A stretch of DNA of 64,000 nt, taken from contig CAMECH010000001.1 in the NCBI GenBank assembly GCA_945913015.1, forward strand, positions 1 to 64,000. Direction: 5' to 3'. Positions 30,175-38,688 of this stretch are shown in pieces. A model generated the notes under the pieces. It worked only from the letters and a program-made list of their open reading frames with translations, made no database searches and was not told the DNA's origin. The position numbers and the translations under genes are program-made. How positions within the stretch are numbered: position 1 is the first letter of the stretch; each line of letters starts with the position of its first letter. Source of the DNA: an uncultured Bacteroides sp. (lineage in GTDB: Bacteria; Bacillota; Clostridia; Lachnospirales; Lachnospiraceae).

Positions 30175-31152
30175 TCATACTATCTGCCGTGCATGCTTTC
30201 CCAGCGTTCCATATTCAACCATATCAAGAAAATCCTTTGACATTTCTGCGTTGCCGTCCCTTGGCAGAAGCATTTTCTCTGTTATCCTGCATATTTTGTC
30301 TTTTCCCATTGCAGACATACAGGCATCAAAATCATTAATTTTTTGTCTTGAAATATAATCCTCGCGCACAGGCATTATCACTCTTGTGCAGACCTCCAGA
30401 ATATTCCACGGCTCCCCCAGTGCATTAGCCGCATCCAGCACAATTACATCAAAAATGCCTGTTCCTGCAATATGCAATATAAAATCCATCCATTCCCTTG
30501 TACTTAAGGCAGAAATATCCTCCGCACATTTAATCGGTGGTATATACGAAATATCTCCTGCCATGCACACAAGCCGTTTGAACTCTTCTGTAAAACGCTC
30601 CGGCCCTGTTCTGTAATAATACAGTGCATCAGACAGATTCCCCTCTCCGTTGTCAGGCAGAATCTCCGACAGTCCGGAAAACTCCTCAAGATTTAAGTAA
30701 AGCGTTCTTGCCCCTTGCCTTGCATATGCCTTTGCCAGCGCCAGTGAAAATGAAGTCTTTCCGGCATAATGTATGGGCGAATACACACCTACAATCTGTC
30801 TGTCGGCTGACGCTGACAGAACATTGGTCCCGGAATTTCCGATAATTGCAGTTACCAGCTTACATGCAGGCTGGTATTTATATACAGAAAACGTATCACC
30901 GTCCTTACAGTCAAAGTTATTCTCCCTGAGTATAATTACTTTATCTGCAAGCGTACTGACATCCTTTTTAACATCAACCTCCTCGCCTATAACCAGAAGC
31001 TGCAGCGTCTCTTTCTCAAGGTATGCATCAAGCGCCTCCCAATTGGTAAACATTATCGCCCTGTACATTATCCCTTTGACCGAATTAATTGCATTCATAA
31101 GCTTTCCGGCATACTGCTCATCAACATCAAAAATTGCACAAATATTTTTCAA
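30175..31152 (-). CDS. CpaE/TadZ-like ATPase family protein
   Basis: 325 aa; receiver-like N-terminus, VGVYSPIHYAGKTSFSLALAKAYARQGARTLYLNLEEFSG deviant Walker A. Confidence 0.8.
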   Translation of the reverse strand: MKNICAIFDVDEQYAGKLMNAINSVKGIMYRAIMFTNWEALDAYLEKETLQLLVIGEEVDVKKDVSTLADKVIILRENNFDCKDGDTFSVYKYQPACKLVTAIIGNSGTNVLSASADRQIVGVYSPIHYAGKTSFSLALAKAYARQGARTLYLNLEEFSGLSEILPDNGEGNLSDALYYYRTGPERFTEEFKRLVCMAGDISYIPPIKCAEDISALSTREWMDFILHIAGTGIFDVIVLDAANALGEPWNILEVCTRVIMPVREDYISRQKINDFDACMSAMGKDKICRITEKMLLPRDGNAEMSKDFLDMVEYGTLGKHARQIV

Positions 31153-31172
31153 GACCTTAACCTCCCCCGTAT

Positions 31173-31658
31173 TTAAAAAATAATCTGAGTCCGCAATATG
31201 CTGATAATCACTGCCACGAAAACAGCGTATGAGAAATGAATCTTATGCATACCTTTCCCCCTCCTTTTTACCATGACCGGCACTCCGTAAAGCGCCGAAA
31301 CCATCAAAGCTGTAACCGATATCTGTATTCCCTCCAGGGCCCCGAGCAGCCCGCCTGCGACTGCAAGAAGCTTAATATCCCCGCCTCCCACTGCATGAAA
31401 AAAATATAGCGGAAGCAGCATGAGCAGAATCACAACTGCATTTATCGGAATTTTAAATAATTCCAATGCATTCATTCCCAAAAACACTGTCAGCAATATT
31501 TTTCCGGGGATTGCAGCAGCAACTCCCCATACTACCAGTCTGTTTGGAATTTTATAATATCTGTAATCGTAAAATACTGCTGCCTCTGCCAGTGCAAGCA
31601 CCGCTGCCCTGCAAAATATCTGCGCACCATACACGGTCTCCAAGCTGTAACCCTCCAT
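31173..31658 (-). CDS. A24 family prepilin peptidase (TadV-like), copy 2
   Basis: FYDYRYYKIPNRLVVWG and FFHAVGGGDIKLLAVAGGLLG. Confidence 0.88.
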   Translation of the reverse strand: MEGYSLETVYGAQIFCRAAVLALAEAAVFYDYRYYKIPNRLVVWGVAAAIPGKILLTVFLGMNALELFKIPINAVVILLMLLPLYFFHAVGGGDIKLLAVAGGLLGALEGIQISVTALMVSALYGVPVMVKRRGKGMHKIHFSYAVFVAVIISILRTQIIF

Positions 31659-31795
31659 TCAAAAAACGGATAAATCAATAAACTGACCAAAAAATTTTTT
31701 AAAAAACTGTATAGATTTTCCAGTCGGCGACTATACTAATACTAACGGTAAAAAAATACATCAGACACTTGTCTTAGTCTGAGGAAAGCAGGCCT

Positions 31796-32026
31796 ATGTT
31801 CAAAAAGCAAAAACAGGAACCGCTTACTTATGAGGAAAAATATCTCCTTGAGGAAATTGCTTTGACGAAAAACGCCATTGAAACAGCTTATTCAAACTTT
31901 GAAAATGCTGTTGAGCCTGATCTGATAGACTGTTACATCTATCAGCTTAATTCAGAACAAAAAAGATACAAATACTTACTTGAACGTGCCAAGGCCGTCA
32001 AGGTTAAGAGCGAACAGCTATGTTGA
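31796..32026 (+). CDS. YaaL family protein (DUF2508)
   Basis: 76 aa; YLLEEIALTKNAIETAYSNFENAVEPDLIDCYIYQLNSEQKRYKYLLERAK. Confidence 0.85.
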   Translation: MFKKQKQEPLTYEEKYLLEEIALTKNAIETAYSNFENAVEPDLIDCYIYQLNSEQKRYKYLLERAKAVKVKSEQLC

Positions 32027-32100
32027 CTGTGTCGTGACTCAAATGTTATCATTTGGACTTCGCAATGTCAACACAAAAACGCCTGAAAAAAGCCATAAAA

Positions 32101-32147
32101 AAGCCGTCAAAAGTTTGTTTAATTCTTACAAACTTCTGACGGTTTTA
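32101..32147. terminator. Terminator hairpin
   Basis: CCGTCAAAAGTTTGT TTAATTCTT ACAAACTTCTGACGG followed by a T-rich tract. Confidence 0.7.
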
Positions 32148-32197
32148 AATTTATTTTTTCGTATCAGAATAATCTTTGTTTAGTTTTCACAAAATTA

Positions 32198-33130
32198 TCA
32201 ATCATCAAAAAGCGGAGTTGAGAAATATCTCTCTGCCGTATCAGGCAGTACTGTCACCACAGTTTTGCCCGGTCCCAGTTCTTTTGCCATCTTCAGTGCT
32301 GCTGCGACATTGGTTCCGCTTGAAATTCCGCACATAATGCCCTCAAGCCTTGCAAGGTCTTTAGCTGTCCTGATTGCCTCCTCATCAGTTACAATATAGA
32401 TGTCATCATAAATGTTCCGGTTGAGAATTGCCGGAATAATGCCATCGCCTATTCCCATCTGAAGATGTGTTCCGATGTCACCGCCCGCAAGAATCGCCGC
32501 ATTTTCAGGCTCAACTGCCCATATCCTGATGTCGGGATTTTTTTCCCTGAGGACCTCACCTATTCCTGTTATCGTTCCACCGGTTCCGATTCCTGAACAA
32601 AAACCATCAATCTTTGAATCGACCTGTTCAAGAATTTCGACTGCCGTATTATTTCTGTGCGCCATCGGATTATCAGGATTTTCAAACTGCTGCGGAACAA
32701 ATACATTTGGATTTTCCTTCGCCATTTTCAGTGCACGCTGAAGACATTCATCAATGCATTTGCCGATATTGCCGTCATCATGTACAAGCACAACATCAGC
32801 TCCGTAATGTCTTACGAGCTTTCTTCTCTCCTCACTTACAGAATCAGGCATTATAATTACTGTCTTATAGCCACGTACCGCACCGATAAGTGCAAGCCCT
32901 ATCCCCTGATTGCCGCTTGTCGGCTCCACAATTATTGTGTCCTTATTAATTATTCCCTTCTTTTCTGCTTCTGTAATCATATTATAGGCAGTCCTGGTCT
33001 TAATCGAACCACCTACGTTAAGTCCCTCAAATTTGACAAGCACCTGTGCATTTTCAGGAGAATTCATCCTGTTCAGACGGATTATTGGTGTATTGCCCAT
33101 AGCTGCGAGCACATTATCATAAATCATCAC
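32198..33130 (-). CDS. cysK: Cysteine synthase (O-acetylserine sulfhydrylase)
   Basis: 310 aa; KFEGLNVGGSIKTRTAYNMI, EPTSGNQGIGLAL, GTGGTITGIGEVL. Confidence 0.92.
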   Translation of the reverse strand: MMIYDNVLAAMGNTPIIRLNRMNSPENAQVLVKFEGLNVGGSIKTRTAYNMITEAEKKGIINKDTIIVEPTSGNQGIGLALIGAVRGYKTVIIMPDSVSEERRKLVRHYGADVVLVHDDGNIGKCIDECLQRALKMAKENPNVFVPQQFENPDNPMAHRNNTAVEILEQVDSKIDGFCSGIGTGGTITGIGEVLREKNPDIRIWAVEPENAAILAGGDIGTHLQMGIGDGIIPAILNRNIYDDIYIVTDEEAIRTAKDLARLEGIMCGISSGTNVAAALKMAKELGPGKTVVTVLPDTAERYFSTPLFDD

Positions 33131-33175
33131 TTTATTCCCTTCAACTCATATCATTAACATTATATGATTATACAT

Positions 33176-33622
33176 TTATTTATTTTCTTCTTCAAGCATT
33201 GCCTCAATATAATCTCTGTCCCACATCATGATTTTAAGTTTATTTGCAACCTCAACAGCCGGAGCCGTAAAATACTGGTTTGTCATCACAACCCCCACCA
33301 TTCTGTCATAGTAGTCGCGACCCGCATATGCCTCCTGCACTGCCTTGATTCCAACCGGTGACGTGTAACATTTACACTGGATTGCGTACGTCACCCCGTC
33401 TTTTTCCGCAAGGATATCAACTCCGTAATCCTTGCTTCCCCTTGTCACCTCAACGCTTAAAAACCCTGACTTTTCAAGGAGACCGGCACAATAAAATTCA
33501 AAATCATGCCCATCCATATCATCCCATTCAAAACTTTTGCGTCTTCTCAATATAATAAAAGCCGCAGCTGCCAGTGCCAGAGCCACAATGGCAATTACAG
33601 CCGCAATCATGTGTATCTGCAT
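33176..33622 (-). CDS. Membrane-anchored restriction endonuclease-like (Mrr-type) protein
   Basis: N-terminal TM then DGHDFEFYCAGLLEKSGFLSVEVTRGSKDYGVDILAEKDGVTYAIQCKCY; catalytic D...QxK pattern. Confidence 0.88.
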   Translation of the reverse strand: MQIHMIAAVIAIVALALAAAAFIILRRRKSFEWDDMDGHDFEFYCAGLLEKSGFLSVEVTRGSKDYGVDILAEKDGVTYAIQCKCYTSPVGIKAVQEAYAGRDYYDRMVGVVMTNQYFTAPAVEVANKLKIMMWDRDYIEAMLEEENK

Positions 33623-33730
33623 TATTTTCTCCGTTTCCCGAGGCGTCTTTTTAATGTCGACGCAGTTATTGACAATATTCTTTTACTATTTTAGTATAAG
33701 AATGTAAGTTCGTAAAGGGATTTTAACAGA

Positions 33731-34813
33731 ATGGAGGAAGCCTTAATGGAGCAATTATCCGCAAGGGAACGCATACGCCAGCCAAAGCGGCGAAAGAAGG
33801 GGCCATCATATAAATATCTTCTGTTTCTTGGTGCAGTATCACTGATTGCCGTGATAAGCACTGTACTGGCAGTTTCAAACAGAATAAAATATAAAAATCA
33901 GCAGAAAACATTTATTGAGGCAGGAGTTACCGACCCTGCATATTCATTTGATGCCGCAGTCAAGATGGCTAATGCTGCTGAGGCAGGCGGGCGTCAGGCT
34001 GTGCTTGATGATATGCAGCTAAGCTTTGAAAACGGAATATCAACGACAGCTTTTCTTCGCAGCAGATTTCCGGACAAAATAGTATATGCCGATGACGGAC
34101 ACTATGTTTTTGCCGATATCAACCGTTCTCTTCCGATGCATAACCTGAAGCTTTCAGCATTTTCAAAGGATGACAGCGGCTTTATGACTTATGGTGATGC
34201 CGCAATTCAGACACACCGGGGCATTGATGTTTCCAAATATCAGGGAAATATTGACTGGAGCCTTGTAAAGAATGACGGAATTGAATTTGCTTTTCTACGC
34301 CTCGGCTACCGTTCATACGGAACAGGTATTATAAAAGAAGATGAATCCTTCAAGGACAATGCGGCCGGTGCAATTCAGAATGGTCTGCATGTCGGAGCAT
34401 ATTTTTTCTCTCAGGCAGTCACAACCGACGAAGCCGCAGAGGAAGCAGAATTTGTCATTAAAACTTTAAAGCCTTTTAAGGTTGATTATCCGATAGTTAT
34501 CGATGTGGAAGAAATAGCCAACGATACATACCGTCAGCAGGATTTGTCGCAGGCGGAGCTTACCGAGATAGTGATAACTTTCTGCGAGAAGATAAAAGCA
34601 GCCGGATATACGCCAATGGTATATGCCAACATCAAGGGCTTCACATCACTCGTTGATATCAGCCGTCTTGCCGGTTATGACAAATGGTACGCAGACTATG
34701 GTTCGGTTCCGTATATGCCGTATGAAATGAGCATCTGGCAGTACACCGATAAAGGACGTGTCAGCGGAATAGATGCAGACGTCGATTTGAATATAAGCTT
34801 TAAAACATGGTAA
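33731..34813 (+). CDS. GH25 family lysozyme (muramidase)
   Basis: TM anchor then HRGIDVSKYQGNIDWSLVKNDGIEFAFLRLGYRS ... YPIVIDVEEIAND; start may be internal MEQLSARERIRQ. Confidence 0.93.
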   Translation: MEEALMEQLSARERIRQPKRRKKGPSYKYLLFLGAVSLIAVISTVLAVSNRIKYKNQQKTFIEAGVTDPAYSFDAAVKMANAAEAGGRQAVLDDMQLSFENGISTTAFLRSRFPDKIVYADDGHYVFADINRSLPMHNLKLSAFSKDDSGFMTYGDAAIQTHRGIDVSKYQGNIDWSLVKNDGIEFAFLRLGYRSYGTGIIKEDESFKDNAAGAIQNGLHVGAYFFSQAVTTDEAAEEAEFVIKTLKPFKVDYPIVIDVEEIANDTYRQQDLSQAELTEIVITFCEKIKAAGYTPMVYANIKGFTSLVDISRLAGYDKWYADYGSVPYMPYEMSIWQYTDKGRVSGIDADVDLNISFKTW

Positions 34814-34845
34814 TATATTTTTGGCAGTTCATTTTTCATAATAAG

Positions 34846-34919
34846 AAGCCGCCGCTTCCGGCACACACACCTTCAGGAACAGCTCCTTTGGTATTGTGCA
34901 CCGGTCAGCCGGCGGCTTT
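34846..34919. terminator. Long structured inverted repeat between convergent genes
   Basis: Outer arms AAGCCGCCG/CGGCGGCTT, inner CCGGCACACA/TGTGCACCGG, about 74 nt. Confidence 0.55.
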
Positions 34920-35112
34920 AATAATATCAGCACGGATTCCAACAAATATTCACGCCGTATTTAACGGCAATACTTCATATCTGTATAACTTTTTATATCA
35001 ATATATTGCACATCCGCTAAAATTAGCATACTCACCACTGCAGTTTTCCACATATGCACAGAATGGTGCATCAGTAGGGACTGTAAACGTATGTGTTAGC
35101 GTACCTGAGCCT

Positions 35113-36213
35113 TCAATATACCATGTCGTCAATGTGTTTATATATTTCCGTAACACCGTCGTTGGCAGTGCTTCCTATCATAACTTCCGCATCATCAGAA
35201 GCCTGTGCATCATTAACCTGTACCGTTTTTTTGTCAATCAGATTCTCCTCAAATCCCGCTGTCTGCTCTGCCATTACATATGACGGAGCAAATGTCATGG
35301 CAACAAGCGTTACAACACTTAACAGTGCTGCCTTTGCTGTTGGTTTCTTTACATTTTTTAGTTTTAACATAAGTTCAATCCTCCTTAATACGTGGTGTTT
35401 TATCTCACAGAAGGCTGATGCCGTGCTGCTCACAAGGTCGTTGTCATCCAGCCCTCCAAGAAATCTTATGTAATCATCCTGAGTATAATTAGAGTTTCCG
35501 CTGCTTACGTGCATATCACAGACGACTTCCTCCTGAAATACAAGCCTGTTAAACAGTATGTGCATCAGCGGATTAATCCAGTGAACCCATGTGGCAAGCA
35601 CGCCTATCTGCTTCCACAGCAGATCCTTGCTGCGGATGTGGTGAAACTCATGCTCAAGGATCATATGTATATGTCTGTCATCGTAATTTTTAAACGGCAG
35701 TATAATCTGAGGATTAAATATCCCTACCGTAACAGGTGAGTACAAAAGGTCATTCTGCATTATCGTTATGCCCTTTAATGCATATTTCTCTTTATATCCG
35801 TCAAATATACGAAGCCATTCCCCGTTATCTACCGGAATATTTCCTTTAAGTACAACATCAAGGCGCCACCATGCCGCGGTAATTCTTATAACCTGAAATA
35901 TACAGCCTGTAAACCACACGATACAGACAACAAACATTAAAATAGTGATATTGTCAGGTGAACCAACAAGTAAATCCCCTTTATAGAATAATTTGCCTTC
36001 GTAATACCGGACACGCCCGGCATAAACAACCGGAAGCATTACCGGTATAAGACTTAACAATATCGATGCCTTCATCAGCGTAAGCCTGATGTAAGGATTC
36101 AAGTCTCTTTTTATCACGCCTGCAATAATCGTGATAATATATGCAATGCTTCCGGTTGTGCCAGCTATCATTATTCCCAGAAAGATGTGCCTAATCCACC
36201 TTACTGTCTCCAT
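35113..36213 (-). CDS. M56 family metallopeptidase (BlaR1-like)
   Basis: HEXXH motif MILEHEFHHIRSKDLLWKQIGVLATWVHWINPLMHI; C-terminus possibly frameshifted. Confidence 0.88.
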   Translation of the reverse strand: METVRWIRHIFLGIMIAGTTGSIAYIITIIAGVIKRDLNPYIRLTLMKASILLSLIPVMLPVVYAGRVRYYEGKLFYKGDLLVGSPDNITILMFVVCIVWFTGCIFQVIRITAAWWRLDVVLKGNIPVDNGEWLRIFDGYKEKYALKGITIMQNDLLYSPVTVGIFNPQIILPFKNYDDRHIHMILEHEFHHIRSKDLLWKQIGVLATWVHWINPLMHILFNRLVFQEEVVCDMHVSSGNSNYTQDDYIRFLGGLDDNDLVSSTASAFCEIKHHVLRRIELMLKLKNVKKPTAKAALLSVVTLVAMTFAPSYVMAEQTAGFEENLIDKKTVQVNDAQASDDAEVMIGSTANDGVTEIYKHIDDMVY

Positions 36214-36592
36214 TCTCTATAATCTCCCGTATATTTTTCTTATCTTCCTTTGTCAGTCCTCTCACTTCTGAAAATGCGGAAAGCAGCGCCTGAATCTTGC
36301 CCTTGCCCCACATATCAACGCATTTTACAATTTCCATCTTTCCGTAGTCTTCTTCTTTAACAAGCGGATAGTAGAAAAAGCTGCGTCCTCTTCTTTCCAT
36401 TCTGAGGTAACCTTTTTTTACAAGCCTTGCTAAAAATGTGGATACAGTCTGGATTTTCCAATCCTTGTTGTATGCCTTGTTCACCAATGCCTGAATGCCC
36501 TTTATGGACATTATCTCATCTGTACTCCAAATAGCCTTCATCACCAGTAATTCACACTCTGTCATCATGTTTTCTTCTTTAATTTCTCTCAT
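36191..36592 (-). CDS. BlaI/MecI/CopY family transcriptional regulator
   Basis: 133 aa; MTECELLVMKAIWSTDEIMSIKGIQALVNKAYNKDWKIQTVSTFLARLVKKGYL; paired with M56 peptidase. Confidence 0.93.
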   Translation of the reverse strand: MREIKEENMMTECELLVMKAIWSTDEIMSIKGIQALVNKAYNKDWKIQTVSTFLARLVKKGYLRMERRGRSFFYYPLVKEEDYGKMEIVKCVDMWGKGKIQALLSAFSEVRGLTKEDKKNIREIIENGDSKVD

Positions 36593-36611
36593 AGCCCTAT
36601 CACCTTTCTAT

Positions 36612-36657
36612 TAACTAGTTACATAGTCATATTATAGTCTTAATTACTTTTTGTCAA
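36612..36657 (-). promoter_or_regulatory. Promoter with palindromic operator candidate for the blaI-M56 operon
   Basis: TTGACA (36652-36657) and TATAAT/TAATAT-like -10 (36629-36636), with perfect palindrome TAACTAGTTA at 36612-36621. Confidence 0.5.
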
Positions 36658-36792
36658 TATATATTTTAAAAAAATTTATATTTAATTATAAATAATGCCA
36701 AATCATTGTATTGTAAATGTAACATTTATATCTTTTAAGCATATTTTAGCAGTAAATGTATCCTTCCGACACTAAGGTGTCTGCGGAGTATT

Positions 36793-37395
36793 ATGCTTAA
36801 CTATATATGGGCTGTACTTATTTTCATAGGAGTTGTCTACGGGGCACTTACCGGACACATGCCGGATGTCACTAACGGTGCGCTTGATTCTGCCAAAAGT
36901 GCCGTTGAACTTTGCATAACAATGTTAGGCGTCATGTCTCTATGGACCGGACTTATGGAAATAGCCACACGAAGCGGAATTATTGAAACATTTACACGTA
37001 AAATAATTCCTCTCATGCGCTGGCTTTTTCCCGACGTTCCTGCGGAACACGAGGCAATGTCACATATGTCCACCAATATGATTGCTAATTTTCTGGGACT
37101 TGGGTGGGCTGCCACACCTGCGGGGCTGCTTGCGATGAAATCACTTGCAGAACTTAATACAAAGAACTCCGAGAGTGCAAGCAATGCAATGTGTGCATTT
37201 CTTGTAATAAATATATCATCCATACAGCTGATACCTGTAAATATTATTGCCTACCGCAGCCAGTACGGCTCTGTTAATCCGGCATCAATCATAGGCCCGG
37301 CAATAATTGCAACTACAGTCTCGACTGTTGCCGGAGTCATTTTCTGCCGTATTGCACAGAGGCACAGACATTCCAAAAACGGAGGTGCTGCATGA
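36793..37395 (+). CDS. spmA: Spore maturation protein A
   Basis: MLNYIWAVLIFIGVVYGALTGHM...; nucleoside-recognition-like domain, followed by spmB. Confidence 0.93.
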   Translation: MLNYIWAVLIFIGVVYGALTGHMPDVTNGALDSAKSAVELCITMLGVMSLWTGLMEIATRSGIIETFTRKIIPLMRWLFPDVPAEHEAMSHMSTNMIANFLGLGWAATPAGLLAMKSLAELNTKNSESASNAMCAFLVINISSIQLIPVNIIAYRSQYGSVNPASIIGPAIIATTVSTVAGVIFCRIAQRHRHSKNGGAA

Positions 37396-37916
37396 AATTT
37401 TTTCTTATAATTTCAGACTTTATCATACCATTAATCATGCTTGGCATCGTAGCTCACGGTATTCGCAAAAAGCGTCCCGTATATGACGATTTTGTTGATG
37501 GTGCCAAAAAGGGCATAAAAACCGTTATCGGAATTATGCCCACACTTATAGGACTGATGGTCGGCGTAGGGGTTCTGCGCTCATCGGGATTTCTTGATAT
37601 GCTTACACAGGTTACACAGAAATTTTCAGACAAAATCTTTTTTCCGGCGCAGCTTATACCACTTACGTTTATAAGAATGTTTTCGTCTTCTGCCGCCACC
37701 GGACTTGCGCTCGACATTTTTAACCAATATGGTCCCGACTCATACATAGGAATAGTGACATCAATCATGATGAGCTGCACTGAAACTATTTTCTACACTA
37801 TGAGTGTATACTGCATTGCTGCCGGAATCAAAAAAACTCGCTGGACACTCCCCGGAGCGCTGTTGTGCACATTTGCAGGTATTGTTGCCAGTGTACTTCT
37901 CGCAAGAATGATGTAA
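37392..37916 (+). CDS. spmB: Spore maturation protein B
   Basis: 174 aa; DFIIPLIMLGIVAHGIRKKRPVYDDFVDGAKKGIKTVIGIMPTLIGLMVGVGVLRSSG. Confidence 0.94.
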   Translation: MKFFLIISDFIIPLIMLGIVAHGIRKKRPVYDDFVDGAKKGIKTVIGIMPTLIGLMVGVGVLRSSGFLDMLTQVTQKFSDKIFFPAQLIPLTFIRMFSSSAATGLALDIFNQYGPDSYIGIVTSIMMSCTETIFYTMSVYCIAAGIKKTRWTLPGALLCTFAGIVASVLLARMM

Positions 37917-37933
37917 TCGCAAGAATGATGTAA
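37900..37933. repeat. Perfect 17-bp tandem duplication spanning the spmB stop
   Basis: TCGCAAGAATGATGTAA TCGCAAGAATGATGTAA. Confidence 0.9.
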
Positions 37934-37934
37934 A

Positions 37935-37969
37935 AAATGGTGAGACCTCTGTTGAAGGTTTCACCATTT
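37935..37969. terminator. Terminator hairpin downstream of spmB
   Basis: AAATGGTGAGACC TCTGTTGAA GGTTTCACCATTT. Confidence 0.7.
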
Positions 37970-37990
37970 CCAATAATTACATGTATATTA

Positions 37991-38683
37991 TTACTGTGAT
38001 GCTGACGAAGGCGCCTGACTTTTAGCCGGCAGTGATGCGCTTTCCGCTGACGGTGCCGTTGTTTCCGTCGACGGTGATTTCACTGATGGCGCTGTTGTCT
38101 CTTTCTCTGCACCCGGAAGTTTAAAATTATCCGTCCATTTATGCTTTGTAGCCGCCTCTCCCGTTGCACTTTCTGATGCTGCAGGAGGCTCAACATACTG
38201 CTTGTATGAGCCATCCGGGTTAATCAACGGCTGGATGCTTATTGAAGAACCCACTTTGAACATTACATACTCAATTCCGGTATCATTATCAAGATAAATC
38301 GTATAATTTGTTCCTGTCTCAATAATTTCAAGGATGCTGTCTGTCTCATCAACCTTGTCTTCTTTGCTGTCTGTACTCACATAATTGTTATTGCTTTTCT
38401 TAACCTGAGTATATGAACGAAACTCCACAACAAAAAGTGCAGCAAAAAGAATCAGTGCAATAATGCTGACAAACAGCCCCAGCCCCCTTTGCATAATCGG
38501 ACCTCTGCGCCTTGATGAGGCATCATCCTCCCATTTGTCAGGGTTAAATTCACCTTCATCATACGCATACGGATCATCATCCTTCTCAGATTGGCTTGGG
38601 GAATTATTTTCGGAAGAACTTTCATTGTTCAGTTCTTCGTCCTTCAGTTCCTTATCCTCGCTGTCATTTTTTCTCATAAACAC
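37991..38683 (-). CDS. Membrane-anchored protein of unknown function, DUF6440-like region
   Basis: 230 aa; acidic N-terminus, single TM, GTNYTIYLDNDTGIEYVMFKVGSSISIQPLINPDGSYKQYVEPP, Ser/Thr/Pro/Ala-rich C-terminus. Confidence 0.55.
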   Translation of the reverse strand: MFMRKNDSEDKELKDEELNNESSSENNSPSQSEKDDDPYAYDEGEFNPDKWEDDASSRRRGPIMQRGLGLFVSIIALILFAALFVVEFRSYTQVKKSNNNYVSTDSKEDKVDETDSILEIIETGTNYTIYLDNDTGIEYVMFKVGSSISIQPLINPDGSYKQYVEPPAASESATGEAATKHKWTDNFKLPGAEKETTAPSVKSPSTETTAPSAESASLPAKSQAPSSASQ

Positions 38684-38688
38684 CTCAT

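Noticed and set aside
34807-35283. 158-aa plus-strand ORF after the GH25 lysozyme
   Set aside because: Overlaps the intergenic hairpin and the antisense of the M56 peptidase end; no coding features.
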